Assembly: GCF_038096165.1 (NCBI RefSeq)
Contig: NZ_CP151076.1
Location: 2,973,501-3,037,500, forward strand
Reading direction: 5' to 3'
DNA length: 64,000 nucleotides
From: Pseudomonas sp. G.S.17
GTDB lineage: Bacteria > Pseudomonadota > Gammaproteobacteria > Pseudomonadales > Pseudomonadaceae
Part shown: positions 7,482 through 17,152 of the stretch, one piece after another
How positions within the stretch are numbered: position 1 is the stretch's first letter
Layout: each line of letters begins with the position of its first letter
The notes under the pieces: model-generated
What the model was told of the DNA's origin: nothing
The model's database searches: none
Seen by the model: the letters and a program-made list of their open reading frames with translations, nothing else
Program-made: the position numbers and the translations under genes

Positions 7482-8834
7482 TCATTGCCTTTTGGTCTCT
7501 ATGAAATGCCGGTCATTTTCAGGAAGAGCCGATAGCAGAATCATCTGCTTGAGGAATTCAATGATTTGCGGCTCGCCGATATCGTTGTGGTCCTTGATCA
7601 AGTCACCGCTCACGCTCACGTTCATATAGGGATTTCGATCTCCCAACTGGGTGCGTTCTAGAGTCAGGCCGGCAATCGTTAACCGTGTACTCGGTTGCCC
7701 ACCAGCTGCCCAGGCTTTCACGAGTGGTTGTGTATCGGGTTTGCCAGGCGCTGCCTTGTATAACTCATGGGTGATGTAGGGCTGGTAATGCCCGACCGTT
7801 GTGAGGTTCTTCTCGTCCCAACCATCTCTCTCGAACACCGTGTTAAAGCGTCGGCCCAAGGGGAACAATACTCCGGTGGCATCGTCCGCCTTGGAGGTGA
7901 GTATCACTTCTACTGGCAACTGCTGCGCGGGGAACCAGGTGCGGTGGGAAGCGATATCGTGCAAGCCTGAGTAGCGCTGGGCTTCGAACGCCGGATTTAT
8001 CAGCACCACCAGGTTGCCGAAGCCCTCCACGTCAAGCTGACAGCCGTAGTCACCCCCTTTGGTGCGTATGGCACGATCCTCGAGGATCTGCCCAATGGAT
8101 GACTGCACCACCAGCCCGCCAAAGCTGTGGCCGATGACAACCAGTTTGGTTTGACTGGTTACGTCCTGTCCTGCGGCGATAACTTTTCCGCAGCGGTTTT
8201 CATCAGTTGACTGGGTGCTCCCGGCGCTGCTCTGACTCTTGGCTTCGAATGCAGCATCGCGGGCCTTGCTGTCCTGGGTACGCTTGATTAGCTCTATTCG
8301 GCTGAGCAGTTCAGTGACTTCCCCGTGGCCCACCTTCTCAGCAGTATTCTTGCGATCCCAGAATGTCACGTTGTTAATCGGACCTAGCGCCAGAGAATCA
8401 CCACGCCAGCCGACATAAACGCCAGCGACCTCCCGGGCAGGTCGCCCAGAGGCCGCCTCTGCCATAGCTACGCTAGCCAGCACGGTACGGAACGTGTTGA
8501 TATTGCCATCGCCCTCCTCTGCCGAGTGGTGCCAGCCATGGACGAAAACCACTATCAGTAAGTCCTTGGCAGCGGCCTCAGTATTCAGGTGATTGATTAC
8601 GGCCTCCATCCCCTGACGCTGCCATAGATCGCCCTGATCGTTGAACTCGACGAAGCCAAGAAAATAGTCGCCTGGAGAGGTGCTCGTGCCGGCGTGCCAT
8701 TGCAGAATTGCGTTCGAGCAATCTGCCTTATTTGTTTCGCACAAAGTGTTTTGGGTTCGGTACGGCGCATACGGTGCACAGGCCCCAAGGACCATGACCA
8801 GGCACAGAGAGGCAGCAACGGCGATAGGCTTCAT
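7482..8834 (-). CDS. Lipoprotein with alpha/beta-hydrolase fold
   Basis: About 450 residues. The start is ATG 8834, with GGAG upstream. It gives a lipoprotein signal sequence, MKPIAVAASLCLVMVLGAC, with the lipidated Cys at position 19. The mature protein carries VVFVHGWHHSAE (near 95-106), the oxyanion-type HG motif, and VVIGHSFGGLVVQS (near 235), the G-x-S-x-G nucleophile elbow of serine hydrolases. It therefore resembles lipoprotein esterases or lipases of unknown substrate, anchored in the inner or outer membrane. It has its own ~236-bp upstream region, separate from the nit genes, so it is probably not part of that cluster. A longer frame to 8930 lacks a sensible N-terminus. Confidence 0.75.
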   Translation of the reverse strand: MKPIAVAASLCLVMVLGACAPYAPYRTQNTLCETNKADCSNAILQWHAGTSTSPGDYFLGFVEFNDQGDLWQRQGMEAVINHLNTEAAAKDLLIVVFVHGWHHSAEEGDGNINTFRTVLASVAMAEAASGRPAREVAGVYVGWRGDSLALGPINNVTFWDRKNTAEKVGHGEVTELLSRIELIKRTQDSKARDAAFEAKSQSSAGSTQSTDENRCGKVIAAGQDVTSQTKLVVIGHSFGGLVVQSSIGQILEDRAIRTKGGDYGCQLDVEGFGNLVVLINPAFEAQRYSGLHDIASHRTWFPAQQLPVEVILTSKADDATGVLFPLGRRFNTVFERDGWDEKNLTTVGHYQPYITHELYKAAPGKPDTQPLVKAWAAGGQPSTRLTIAGLTLERTQLGDRNPYMNVSVSGDLIKDHNDIGEPQIIEFLKQMILLSALPENDRHFIETKRQ

Positions 8835-9070
8835 GGGCAGCTCCGATGTCAGCGGCAATACTGAAGAACAAGCACAGGCTCCCGAAGGCACCGTCGTATT
8901 CGGCCAGTCTTGCCAAAAGCGACCAGTCATCAGTTGGATATGTTCAGGAGCCAGTAACGCTCAATTCCTCAGGCACTCGCCATCTCCATTGCTTGGCTTT
9001 GGATTCAACGATAGAAGCAACAGAAGCCCGGGGTTAGTGTTTTTCGCGATATACCGGGGCCAGATCAGGA

Positions 9071-10372
9071 TTAATTGAGCACTCGCCTTGAATGGATAGC
9101 CGGACTCTGGTGATGCAAAGCACCGAGATGCTCCACCAGATACCGCGCATCTTGTGCCACTCCCGAAAAACGCCCCGAGCCCCAGGTGTACAGCCATGGC
9201 AATCCAAGAAAGTACAAGCCTGCCTGCGAGGTAATTCCGCGTTGGTGCCCGGGATGGCCGCGACCGTTGAAAACTGGCGCCTCGACCCAGGTAAAGTCCG
9301 GGCTGAAGCCGATGCACCAGATGATGCTGGTGATTCCCTCGTCAATCAGGTCCAGTTCGCTGCGCACCTGCTCTGGCACCCAGGTTGGCTGATAACGCTC
9401 ACCGGGCGGAACATCAATCGAGTGCTGCTCGATGTACTTGTCGATCGAGCCGTTGATCCGGTTGTAGACCGCATCGGCGCTGTCCAGGCTCTCGGCCAGA
9501 TTGTTGGCGAACTGAAGCCGCGTGCCTTGCAACCCCTCAAGGCGACCGACCAACTCCATGCCTTCACCAGCGAAATTGCGCAGATCAATGTCGCGCCCAC
9601 CGTCGCGCCCGGTGACGTAGTGATTGGTGTTGTCGCGCACGCCTTCACGCAGCGGATGCGTGTCGACGCCAATCTCGTAGTAACCCATTTCAGCGAGCCA
9701 ATCGACCACGTCCTTGCCACGGTAGAAGCGTGCACAACGCGGCGCATCACCCACGGCCAGATAGACCTTGCGCCCGGCCAGGTGCAAATCTTCAGCGATT
9801 TGCGCACCCGATTGGCCGGAGCCGACGACCAGTACATTGCCCGCGGGCAACGCCTGCGGATTGCGGTATTGCTCGGAATGAAACTGGTGAACACCCGCTG
9901 GCAAACGTTCCGCCAGACGCGGGATGATCGGCGTGTGATAACCGCCCGACGCGACAATCACCTGATCGGCGCTGAACTCGCCTTGCGAGGTGTGCACCTC
10001 GAAACCACCTGCTGCGCGAGGGATTACCCGTTGCACGGCGACGCCTTCCCGAACTGGCGCATTGACTGACTGAACGAAGCCGGCCAGGTATTGGTTGATC
10101 TCGTCCTTCTTCATGAAGCCGTGCGGGTCGGTGCCCTTGAATTCATCGGTGTAGCTGTAGCCCGGCAACGCGCACTGCCAGTTGGGGGTTACCAGACTGA
10201 AGGCGTCCCAGCGCTGATTACGCCAGGTGTGGGTCACGCTGTGTTTCTCCAACACCAGATGATCAATCCCGTGCTGTTGCAGGTAATAGCTGGCGGATAA
10301 CCCGGCCTGGCCGCCGCCGACGACGATCACGCTGTGGTGTGATGGTTTGATTGAAGTGAGGTGGCTAGTCAT
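9071..10372 (-). CDS. nitH: Flavin-dependent oxidoreductase of the Nit1C cluster (MSMEG_0569 family)
   Basis: This 433-residue protein belongs to the class B flavin monooxygenase group. An N-terminal FAD-binding Rossmann motif [17 protein letters not shown] (near 15-31) is followed by an NADPH-type site, [17 protein letters not shown] (near 180-196). The conserved region ending [20 protein letters not shown] lies near the C-terminus. It is the last gene of the seven-gene Nit1C cluster. The cluster has been linked to growth on cyanide as nitrogen source in P. fluorescens NCIMB 11764 (recalled, not checked); the substrate of this enzyme is unknown. It lies 49 bp downstream of nitG. Confidence 0.88.
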   Translation of the reverse strand: MTSHLTSIKPSHHSVIVVGGGQAGLSASYYLQQHGIDHLVLEKHSVTHTWRNQRWDAFSLVTPNWQCALPGYSYTDEFKGTDPHGFMKKDEINQYLAGFVQSVNAPVREGVAVQRVIPRAAGGFEVHTSQGEFSADQVIVASGGYHTPIIPRLAERLPAGVHQFHSEQYRNPQALPAGNVLVVGSGQSGAQIAEDLHLAGRKVYLAVGDAPRCARFYRGKDVVDWLAEMGYYEIGVDTHPLREGVRDNTNHYVTGRDGGRDIDLRNFAGEGMELVGRLEGLQGTRLQFANNLAESLDSADAVYNRINGSIDKYIEQHSIDVPPGERYQPTWVPEQVRSELDLIDEGITSIIWCIGFSPDFTWVEAPVFNGRGHPGHQRGITSQAGLYFLGLPWLYTWGSGRFSGVAQDARYLVEHLGALHHQSPAIHSRRVLN

Positions 10373-10421
10373 ACGCAGCTCCGGTCATCGAGGTCAAAAA
10401 CGTTAAAGAAAAATCAGGCAC

Positions 10422-10757
10422 TCAGAATGAACTCCAGCCCGCACCGATCACCTGCCCGGCGCCTTCGGTTCGCATGCTGAGAATTTCTACCTGTCCGGCA
10501 GCAACGTCCGGCTCGACCAGATAGCTGGCCTGCCCCTTGAGCGAACTCAAGGTGTCCATGGCGGAGATGCAATAGAATCCCTTGACCTCCTTGACCCGTT
10601 CCGAGGCGTTGTTCAACGCGCTTTCAACGCGTTGCAGAAAGTCCGTCAGCGGGTAGCTGGCGCCCTCCTCCAGGTATTGATAAATCACCGTCGAAGGTGA
10701 ATAATCGGTCGCTTCCTTGCCATTGGGCCAGCGAATTTTGAAATTGACGGCGGGCAT
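10422..10757 (-). CDS. nitG: MSMEG_0570-family Nit1C protein
   Basis: About 111 residues starting MPAVNFKIRWPNG. The family accompanies nitrilase genes in Nit1C clusters and has been annotated as a nitrogen-starvation response protein; its biochemical role is not known. The N-terminus (KIRWPNGKEATDYSPSTVI) and the central GFYCISAMDTLSSLKGQASYL are the recognisable parts. ATG 10757 with AGGAG upstream was preferred over the longer frame to 10778, which would overlap nitF. The gene follows nitF by one base. Confidence 0.85.
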   Translation of the reverse strand: MPAVNFKIRWPNGKEATDYSPSTVIYQYLEEGASYPLTDFLQRVESALNNASERVKEVKGFYCISAMDTLSSLKGQASYLVEPDVAAGQVEILSMRTEGAGQVIGAGWSSF

Positions 10758-10758
10758 G

Positions 10759-11781
10759 TCAGTGCTCCTGTTGATCAAGGTTTAAAGGGGTCAAATCAAG
10801 ATGGGGGTAGCTGAAGCCGGTAAACGCCTGCTGATGCAGGTCCCAGAATTCGCCGCACTGGTCGCAGAGCTGGACGTTCAACGCGCCGCTGGCATCCACC
10901 TCGCCGATGCGCTCACAACGCACGCCTTCGAAGGCAAATGCGGCCTGCACGAGCGCCCAGTCACACTTATCCAGCGTCATCAAAAAGCCGTAGCTGGGGA
11001 ACACCTGGAGCCAGCGCGCGAGGTCGACATCCGGCGGACATGGCATCGCCGCCAAGTCGATGGTCGCACCGCAGCCAGTGGTTTCCAGCAGCATCAATAG
11101 ACTGCCAAGCACGCCGGCGTTGCTGATGTCCTTGGCCGCCCGCAGCAATCGGGCTTCGGCCAGGCGCGGCAGTACGTCGAGCTTGCTGCGCAGGCGTTCG
11201 GCCGATACACCTTCAAAGGCTTTCCAATAGGCGCTGTCGCCATGCCATGCGCCTTCAAGGTCCACCGCCATGGCGATCACCTGACCGGGCGCGACATGCA
11301 AGGTCGACAACAAGGTTTGTGCAGTGCCGGTAATCGCTACCGCCAGAGCTGTCGGGTTACCGGTCGCGAGGCTGGTGTGCCCACCGGCCAGCAACAAGCC
11401 ATAGGCTTCACAGGCCGCACGAATACCTGCCAGCAGTTCGTGTGCAGCTGAGTTGTCGTGATGCCAATACGCGTTGACCACCGCCGTCGCACGACCGCCC
11501 ATGGCGGTGATATCGCTGACGTTGGCCATAACCGCTGACCACCCGGCAAACCACGGCGCCGACTCGACGAACGCCGGCAACATGCCTTCGATGGCCAGCA
11601 GCTGAAAATGATCGCCACAGGCAATCGCCGCCGTATCATCGCCGGGCAAGGCGTAAAGCTGCTCGCGGGTCAGTGCTTGTTGTGTGCTGCCGATAACGGC
11701 GGCCGGTTGCTGGATCGCCTGTTTCGAACGCATCGCCGGGGTGTTGCGCAAGGTGTCGAGCAGCGCAGTCAGATCATTCAT
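10759..11781 (-). CDS. nitF: AIR-synthase-like protein of the Nit1C cluster (sll0787 family)
   Basis: This 340-residue protein has the two-domain layout of the PurM/ThiL/HypE family. An N-terminal half contains the metal and nucleotide-binding segment (GDDTAAIACGDHFQLLAIEGM, then MANVSDITAMGGRATAVVNAYW). A C-terminal half contains KDISNAGVLGSLLMLLE. This family phosphorylates or activates amides and carboxylates with ATP, so an ATP-dependent step is likely in the unknown Nit1C product pathway. It overlaps nitE by 8 bp and lies just before nitG. Confidence 0.86.
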   Translation of the reverse strand: MNDLTALLDTLRNTPAMRSKQAIQQPAAVIGSTQQALTREQLYALPGDDTAAIACGDHFQLLAIEGMLPAFVESAPWFAGWSAVMANVSDITAMGGRATAVVNAYWHHDNSAAHELLAGIRAACEAYGLLLAGGHTSLATGNPTALAVAITGTAQTLLSTLHVAPGQVIAMAVDLEGAWHGDSAYWKAFEGVSAERLRSKLDVLPRLAEARLLRAAKDISNAGVLGSLLMLLETTGCGATIDLAAMPCPPDVDLARWLQVFPSYGFLMTLDKCDWALVQAAFAFEGVRCERIGEVDASGALNVQLCDQCGEFWDLHQQAFTGFSYPHLDLTPLNLDQQEH

Positions 11782-12334
11782 GGCGAGCCACCTTCAGCGC
11801 ACGCAACGACACCTGGCGCGGCATCAATGGGTAGCTCGGCAGATCCGCCAGCATCAGGCAATGTGGTTGGCCGAGTAATTCAAGGTGTTCGAGGGTTTGC
11901 CAATGCAGGCCATGGAAATAGCTTTCGTTCTGCGCCTGCACCGTGGCGCGAAACACTTCGCAACCCAGGTCTTTGGCCCGCGACACCGCTTCGTTGACCA
12001 GCGCCCGGCCAATCATGCTGTGCCGCCGATACGCCGGGGCCACACACAAACGCCCGCCGAACCAAAGGCCCGGCTCCGGTTGATAGATGCGCACTGCGCC
12101 GACTACCTGATCGGCAATCCCGCAGTTGCCGGCCAGGGCAACGATAGCAATCGCTTGGAAATCATGGCTGTCCTTGTCTTGCACCAGCAGTTGTTGCTCA
12201 TCGGAGAACACCGCGCGCCGCAGGGCGAAATAGGCCTGTTTCTCCCAGTGTTCGCTGGCGGGCTTGACCAGCAATTCACCCGCACGGAACGGTTCGAACG
12301 TGCTGTCGACCAAGGCAAAGGCAAGATTCGGCAT
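11774..12334 (-). CDS. nitE: GNAT-family acetyltransferase of the Nit1C cluster (MSMEG_0567 family)
   Basis: About 186 residues. The acetyl-CoA pocket is recognisable in RLCVAPAYRRHSMIGRALVNEAV, the usual V-x-P-x-x-R-x-x-x-x-G/I-x-G/A pattern near 95-117, and the late NESYFHGLHW segment is typical of the fold. ATG 12334 has GGAGAAC upstream on the coding strand and fits the family start; the frame upstream of it is the shadow of nitD. The acceptor is not known. It lies 14 bp after nitD and overlaps nitF. Confidence 0.86.
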   Translation of the reverse strand: MPNLAFALVDSTFEPFRAGELLVKPASEHWEKQAYFALRRAVFSDEQQLLVQDKDSHDFQAIAIVALAGNCGIADQVVGAVRIYQPEPGLWFGGRLCVAPAYRRHSMIGRALVNEAVSRAKDLGCEVFRATVQAQNESYFHGLHWQTLEHLELLGQPHCLMLADLPSYPLMPRQVSLRALKVARHE

Positions 12335-12348
12335 GGGAGTTCTCCGGC

Positions 12349-13431
12349 TTATTCGTAGCTTTTCAGGGCCGAGCACGCGCCGCATTTGGCGCAACCGGCG
12401 TTGATCTGATCCGAGTGCAAACCGTGCCGACGCAGGCTCGCACCGATCTGCGGATACAAACGGGCCATCATTGCGCTGTCGGGTTTTGGGTGATGAGCCA
12501 ATGGTGTGCCGTCGATGGGCACGAAGGGCACCACAAATGGGTACACGCCCAACGCGCATAAACGCTCACTCATCTCGCTGATGGCGGCTTCGCTGTCACC
12601 CAGTCCGGCGAGAATGTAGGTGCTGACCTGGCCGCGACCGAACACTTCGACCGCCGCGCTGAAGGCCTCGAAATAGCGACTCAGGGGCACTTCGGCCTTG
12701 CCCGGCATGATGCGTTGGCGCACTTGCTCGGTGACGGCTTCCAGGTGCATGCCCAGCGACACCACGCCGCTGTCGGCCAGGCGCTGAAACCAGCGGTCAT
12801 CGTCCGGCGGCTCGCATTGCGCCTGAATTGGCAGAGCGACCGCAGCCGTCACAGCCGCTGCGGACTCACACAAGATCGCCGCGCCACGGTCCGGGGTTTG
12901 CGGCGTGCCGGTGGTCATCACCATGTGCTTGACGCCATCAAGTTCCACTGCTGCTTTTGCTACTTCCGCCAGTTGCTGCGGACGTTTACGGGCGATAGTC
13001 TTGCCCGCCGCCAACGATTGGCCGATGGCGCAAAACTGGCAGGAACTGCCGCGATCATTGAAACGAATGCAGTGCTGCAACACCGTTGTCGCGAGTACAT
13101 CGCTGCTGTGCAGCGTGGCGATTTTCCAGTAAGGAATGCCATCGGCAGTGCTCAACCCGTAGAACTTCGGCACGCCGGGCATCTGCACCTGCCCCACCTG
13201 CAAGCCTTCGCGAAAGATCAGCGCCTGGCTGCCATCGGCGCTGGGTTGCGCTCGATAAGGTGAATCCTGCGAAGCCTGATTGAGGATCGGCACCATCATG
13301 GTCCGGCTGCCAAAACTCAGCGCCTTGTGGTCCGAGGGCCCCGCGCCGCCTTGCCGGGACAAGCCGTTTTGCGCGGCGGGCCAACGCACGCCATGACATT
13401 GCAACTCGGCCAGCAATTCATTGGTTTGCAT
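12349..13431 (-). CDS. nitD: Radical SAM protein of the Nit1C cluster (MSMEG_0568 family)
   Basis: About 360 residues, starting at ATG 13431 ([14 protein letters not shown]) with GAGGAG upstream. The [4Fe-4S] site is unusual: [18 protein letters not shown] near residues 112-129 gives C-x9-C-x2-C instead of C-x3-C-x2-C. A second cysteine cluster, [15 protein letters not shown], closes the protein and could hold an auxiliary cluster. [14 protein letters not shown] belongs to the SAM barrel. The reaction is unknown. It overlaps the end of nitC by 14 bp, so translation is probably coupled. Confidence 0.88.
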   Translation of the reverse strand: MQTNELLAELQCHGVRWPAAQNGLSRQGGAGPSDHKALSFGSRTMMVPILNQASQDSPYRAQPSADGSQALIFREGLQVGQVQMPGVPKFYGLSTADGIPYWKIATLHSSDVLATTVLQHCIRFNDRGSSCQFCAIGQSLAAGKTIARKRPQQLAEVAKAAVELDGVKHMVMTTGTPQTPDRGAAILCESAAAVTAAVALPIQAQCEPPDDDRWFQRLADSGVVSLGMHLEAVTEQVRQRIMPGKAEVPLSRYFEAFSAAVEVFGRGQVSTYILAGLGDSEAAISEMSERLCALGVYPFVVPFVPIDGTPLAHHPKPDSAMMARLYPQIGASLRRHGLHSDQINAGCAKCGACSALKSYE

Positions 13432-14395
13432 GATCGAACTCCTCGGTGGCCAGCGCCGTAAAGTGCGCGCCGCGTTCATGCACATGAGCCGTCGGCGTGC
13501 GGTCAATCAGCAGGCTGAGCAGTTCCGGGCGGCTGTAATGCCCGACGGAATCCATCATCCGTTTGCGCTTGTCGATCAACGCCAGATCGAGGTCGGCGAT
13601 CACCACGCCCTCCCCGGAACGCAGCGGCTCGCCGAGCAACTTGCCCTCAGGCGACACGATCGCGGTGAAGCAACCGCCCGAGATCGGCCCGAGACCGCAA
13701 CCGGTGTCCTGCATAATCTGGCCCTGTTGATCGGCATCCAGCCACGCGGTGGCATTCACCACAAAACAGCCGGACTCCAAAGCGTGATGGCGGATGGTAA
13801 CTTCGATCTGCTCGGCAAAGACGTCGCCCACCAGTGAGCCGGGAAACATCGCGGCATGAATCTGCTCGCCGTCCGCCATCAAGGCGTAGCGGGCCAGCGG
13901 GTTGTAATGCTCCCAGCACGCCAGGGAACCGATGCGTCCGACCGCGCTATCGATGGCGCGCAGGCCCGAACCATCGCCCCGCCCCCAGACCATGCGCTCG
14001 TGGTAAGTCGGGGTAATTTTGCGACGATGCTGAATCAAGCTGCCGTCGGCATCGAACAGTAATTGCGCGTTGTAGATCGTGCCGCCATCGCGTTCATTGA
14101 CGCCGATGGAGACGACCATTGCCGCTTGCTTGCACGCTTCACCAATTGCCAGCGTGGCGGCGGACGGCACGGTAACGGATTGATCAAGCAATTTGAGGTG
14201 TTGTGCGCCCATGGCAAATGCGGGCTGCACAAATGAAAAATACGGGTAATAAGGCACCACCGTTTCCGGAAACACGGCGAACTGCACGCCTTGTCGGCCG
14301 AGGGCGATGATCTGTTGGCAGACCTTGTCCACGGTGCCTTCGCGGCTGTAAAGCACCGGGCTGATCTGTACGGCGGCTGCGCGAATGATGGCCAT
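13418..14395 (-). CDS. nitC: Nitrilase (Nit1 type)
   Basis: This 325-residue carbon-nitrogen hydrolase carries the full catalytic set. The Glu is in [12 protein letters not shown] (E44), the Lys in [12 protein letters not shown] (K126) and the nucleophile in [12 protein letters not shown] (C160). Nitrilases convert nitriles to acid and ammonia; relatives hydrate or hydrolyse cyanide. In the Nit1C cluster of P. fluorescens NCIMB 11764 the nitrilase was linked to cyanide assimilation (recalled). ATG 14395 starts the protein ([16 protein letters not shown]). The gene is separated from nitB by 136 bp that contain a REP doublet. Confidence 0.93.
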   Translation of the reverse strand: MAIIRAAAVQISPVLYSREGTVDKVCQQIIALGRQGVQFAVFPETVVPYYPYFSFVQPAFAMGAQHLKLLDQSVTVPSAATLAIGEACKQAAMVVSIGVNERDGGTIYNAQLLFDADGSLIQHRRKITPTYHERMVWGRGDGSGLRAIDSAVGRIGSLACWEHYNPLARYALMADGEQIHAAMFPGSLVGDVFAEQIEVTIRHHALESGCFVVNATAWLDADQQGQIMQDTGCGLGPISGGCFTAIVSPEGKLLGEPLRSGEGVVIADLDLALIDKRKRMMDSVGHYSRPELLSLLIDRTPTAHVHERGAHFTALATEEFDHANQ

Positions 14396-14439
14396 GATGG
14401 GTCCTGAGGTCAGTAGTGCTCGGAAGATCGATGCGGGTC

Positions 14440-14521
14440 TGTGGGAGCTGGCTTGCCTGCGATGCCGGGGACGCGGTGTTTCAGGCGCGCCGCCATCGCG
14501 AGCAAGCTCGCGCCTACAGGG
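14440..14521. repeat. REP doublet (REPIN) inside the nit operon
   Basis: Two Pseudomonas REP-like sequences face each other. One is TGTGGGAGCTGGCTTGCC with GATGCCGG, starting at 14440. The other is the reverse complement of CTGTAGGCGCGAGCTTGCTC with GCGATGGC, ending at 14521. Such pairs are dispersed by RAYT transposases and form hairpins in RNA. Here the pair sits between nitB and nitC, so it may stabilise or attenuate the operon transcript. Confidence 0.85.
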
Positions 14522-14531
14522 TGTCGGTGAC

Positions 14532-15014
14532 TCAAGCAGTCCAGGTATCGATGATCATCGCGCCTTCACGGCGCATCAGCAGACGCAGGTCCATCACGTC
14601 CAGCGGGTTGATAGGGCGGATCCCTTCGATCAGGGCTTTTTCGGTCTGGCCGTACAGCGCCTGCAACGCGAAGCGGCAGGCGTAGACCTCGCCGCCCTCC
14701 TCCATGAACTGGATGAGCTGCTTGTTCACCGCCAGATGACCGGGAAACGCTTCGGCGCCCAGGGTCGGGAAGCCGCGTTGCACGCCCAGCTGCACACCCG
14801 GTCCGTACAGCAGAATCTTGGTTTCGAAGCCTTTGCGCAGCAGGCGCTTGGCCTGAAGCATGTTGACCAGGCCGATGGAACCCTCGAATGCAATAGTGTG
14901 GAAGGTGATCAGGACTTTTTCGCCGGGCTCGGCTTTGACGTCCTCGAAGACTTTCTCTTCGTAATTGACCAGGAAGTCGCCGTCTTTGTAATGGGGGATG
15001 TCCACGGTTGGCAT
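14532..15014 (-). CDS. nitB: MSMEG_0572-family Nit1C protein
   Basis: This 160-residue protein resembles DsrE-like or peroxiredoxin-like small folds ([38 protein letters not shown]). It is always found with the Nit1 nitrilase and has been annotated as a nitrogen-starvation response protein without known biochemistry. A single Cys (YACRF, near 113) is present. It is the first gene after the sigma-54 promoter at 15084-15098, about 60 nt from the predicted transcription start. Confidence 0.87.
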   Translation of the reverse strand: MPTVDIPHYKDGDFLVNYEEKVFEDVKAEPGEKVLITFHTIAFEGSIGLVNMLQAKRLLRKGFETKILLYGPGVQLGVQRGFPTLGAEAFPGHLAVNKQLIQFMEEGGEVYACRFALQALYGQTEKALIEGIRPINPLDVMDLRLLMRREGAMIIDTWTA

Positions 15015-15083
15015 AGTGTCGCTCTCCAGTTTCTGCGTGCTTGAACGTCAGCCGGTGTTGGCTGCCGGGTTGCAAGAGATAGA

Positions 15084-15098
15084 GCGAACGCCGTGCCA
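15084..15098 (-). promoter_or_regulatory. Sigma-54 promoter of nitB
   Basis: On the minus strand TGGCACGGCGTTCGC matches the -24/-12 consensus TGGCACG-N4-TTGC with one mismatch in the -12 box. The GG and GC doublets are 10 bp apart, which is the essential spacing. Transcription should start near 15072, about 58 nt upstream of nitB. A divergent sigma-54 activator gene starts at 15257, which strongly supports the call. Confidence 0.85.
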
Positions 15099-15198
15099 GA
15101 AAATAAAACCGGGGTTTATGCGTGGGTAACCTGTTGATTCTGCTTGGATTACTCATCTGATCCGGTTTTTAATCCCGCTTCTGATGCTATCGGCGAAG

Positions 15199-15254
15199 CA
15201 CGGATTCCCGTAGAAACACGAATATTCGTAGCGACAAATCACGAGATCTCGTAG
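15199..15254. promoter_or_regulatory. Three tandem dyads, likely activator sites
   Basis: Three 15-bp elements of the form CACG-N7-CGTAG (positions 15199-15213, 15217-15231, 15240-15254) have palindromic cores: ACGGATTCCCGT, ACGAATATTCGT and ACGAGATCTCGT. They lie 100-170 bp upstream of the nitB -24/-12 promoter, the usual place for enhancer sites of sigma-54 activators. The last one ends two bases before the activator's ATG, so binding could also repress the activator's own expression. Confidence 0.75.
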
Positions 15255-15256
15255 CC

Positions 15257-17152
15257 ATGACTGAAACAGACTCTCTCAGCGGTTGGGCCGATCTGGCGTA
15301 TTCGTCGCGGCACATGGTGTTCGAACATTGCGCCGAAGCCATCGCGCTGCTTAACCCGTTCTCCGATCGCCTGGGCGACCTGAACATCGCCGCCTGCAAG
15401 TTGCTCGGCTACCCGCGTCAGGAATTACTGGAACTGCCAGTGAGCAAGCTGTTCGGCCATCAGCTAGCCGACCTGATCGTATTCACCCAGGCGGTGATGG
15501 ATAAAGGTCGCGGCTGGACCGAAGAGCTGAGCTGCAACTGCAAGAGCGGCGAACGCATCGAGCTGGAAATTTCCGCTACAACCCTGCAAATCAAGGGTGA
15601 ACAGCAACTGATCCTGGTGCTGCGCGAGTTGAGTCATGAGAAGTACCAGCGCGACCAGGCCCATACCGAGCGCACCATGCGCGGCGGGCTGATCGAGTGG
15701 CGCAACATTCTCAACCTGTTCCAGGAAAGCGAGCGCGATAACCAGTTGCTGCTCAGTTCGGTGGGCGACGGCATCTACAGCATTGACAGCGAAGGCCTGG
15801 CCACCTTCGTCAACCCGGCCGGCGCGCGCATGCTGGGTTGGGAACCGCAGGACATGATCGGCAAGAACATCCATCGCATCCACCATCATACTCACGCCGA
15901 CGGCAGCCATTACCCGGTCGAAGAATGTCCGATTTATAAAGCCGTGCGCGACGGTGTGGTGCATGAGGGACGCCAGGAAGTGTTCTGGCGGCGCGACGGC
16001 AGTTCGTTTCCGGTGGAATTCACCAGTACTCCAGTGATTTCCGAGGGCCGAATCGTCGGCGCGGTGGTGGTGTTTCGCGATATCACCGAGCGGCGCAGCA
16101 CCGAAATCCAGCTACAAAACGCCCTGGAAGAACTCAAGGTGCTCAAGGATCGGCTCGAAGAACAAAACGCCTATTTGCAGGAAGAGATCCACATCGAGCA
16201 CAACTTCCGCGAGATCGTCGGCCAGAGCGAGCCGATCAAGAAAATCATCAAGCAGATCGACGTGGTCGCGCCCACCGATGCCAGCGTGCTGATCAACGGC
16301 GAGTCGGGTACCGGCAAGGAACTGATTGCCCGCGCGATCCACCAGGCCAGCCGCCGCAATGCCAGCCCGCTGATACGAGTCAACTGTGCAGCGATTCCCG
16401 CCGAACTGTTCGAAAGCGAATTCTTCGGGCACATTCGCGGCGCGTTTACTGGCGCGGTACGGGATCGCGTTGGCCGCTTCGAACTGGCCGATGGCGGCAC
16501 ATTGTTTCTCGACGAAATCGGTGAAATCCCGCTGGAGCTGCAAAGCAAACTGCTGCGTGTGCTGCAGGAAGGCCAGTTCGAACGGGTCGGTGAAGAACGT
16601 ACCCGTAAAGTCGATGTGCGGATCATTGCCGCAACCAACAGGGATCTGCGTCAGGAAATCGTCGCGAAAAACTTTCGCGAAGACCTGTATTTCCGGCTCA
16701 ATGTTTTTCCTATCCAGTCGCCTGCGCTACGCGAGCGACCGATCGATATTGCGCCGCTGGCCGCACATTTCCTCAAACAGACCGGCAAGCGTCTGAACAT
16801 GCCTGGGCGCCGCCTGCGCAACAGCGACATCGAGCAGCTGCAACGCTATTCATGGCCGGGGAATATCCGCGAACTGCAAAACGTGATCGAGCGCGCGTTG
16901 ATCACTTCGATTGGTGCGGACCTGAACCTGGACCTGCCGGATGAGTCGGCCACGCAGAACAGCAACTCCCAGGCTATTGACCGCCAGACCATCATGACCG
17001 ACGCGCAGATTCGCGAGCTTGAACGAAGCAACCTGCAGGCTGCGCTGGCCGCAACCAAGGGCAAACTTTTTGGTAAGGAAGGCGCCGCAGAGCTGCTGGG
17101 CATAAAGCCCACGACGTTGGCGTCTCGACTTAAACGCCTGGATCTGAGCTGA
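15257..17152 (+). CDS. Sigma-54-dependent activator with two PAS domains
   Basis: This 631-residue protein has PAS domains at about 20-130 and 165-290, a short coiled coil (ELKVLKDRLEEQNAYLQEE), and an AAA+ domain with Walker A GESGTGKELIAR (near 353). GAFTGAVRDRVG, which contacts sigma-54, and GGTLFLDEIGEI (Walker B) follow. The C-terminal Fis-type HTH is GKEGAAELLGIKPTTLASRLKRL. No receiver domain is present, so the signal is probably sensed by the PAS domains; the first contains an atypical N-terminus. It diverges from nitB-H and almost certainly activates them. The binding sites at 15199-15254 lie just upstream of its own start. Confidence 0.9.
   Translation: MTETDSLSGWADLAYSSRHMVFEHCAEAIALLNPFSDRLGDLNIAACKLLGYPRQELLELPVSKLFGHQLADLIVFTQAVMDKGRGWTEELSCNCKSGERIELEISATTLQIKGEQQLILVLRELSHEKYQRDQAHTERTMRGGLIEWRNILNLFQESERDNQLLLSSVGDGIYSIDSEGLATFVNPAGARMLGWEPQDMIGKNIHRIHHHTHADGSHYPVEECPIYKAVRDGVVHEGRQEVFWRRDGSSFPVEFTSTPVISEGRIVGAVVVFRDITERRSTEIQLQNALEELKVLKDRLEEQNAYLQEEIHIEHNFREIVGQSEPIKKIIKQIDVVAPTDASVLINGESGTGKELIARAIHQASRRNASPLIRVNCAAIPAELFESEFFGHIRGAFTGAVRDRVGRFELADGGTLFLDEIGEIPLELQSKLLRVLQEGQFERVGEERTRKVDVRIIAATNRDLRQEIVAKNFREDLYFRLNVFPIQSPALRERPIDIAPLAAHFLKQTGKRLNMPGRRLRNSDIEQLQRYSWPGNIRELQNVIERALITSIGADLNLDLPDESATQNSNSQAIDRQTIMTDAQIRELERSNLQAALAATKGKLFGKEGAAELLGIKPTTLASRLKRLDLS

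Noticed and set aside
9092..10069. 325-codon frame on the plus strand
   Set aside because: Antisense to nitH, which has clear FAD and NADPH motifs.
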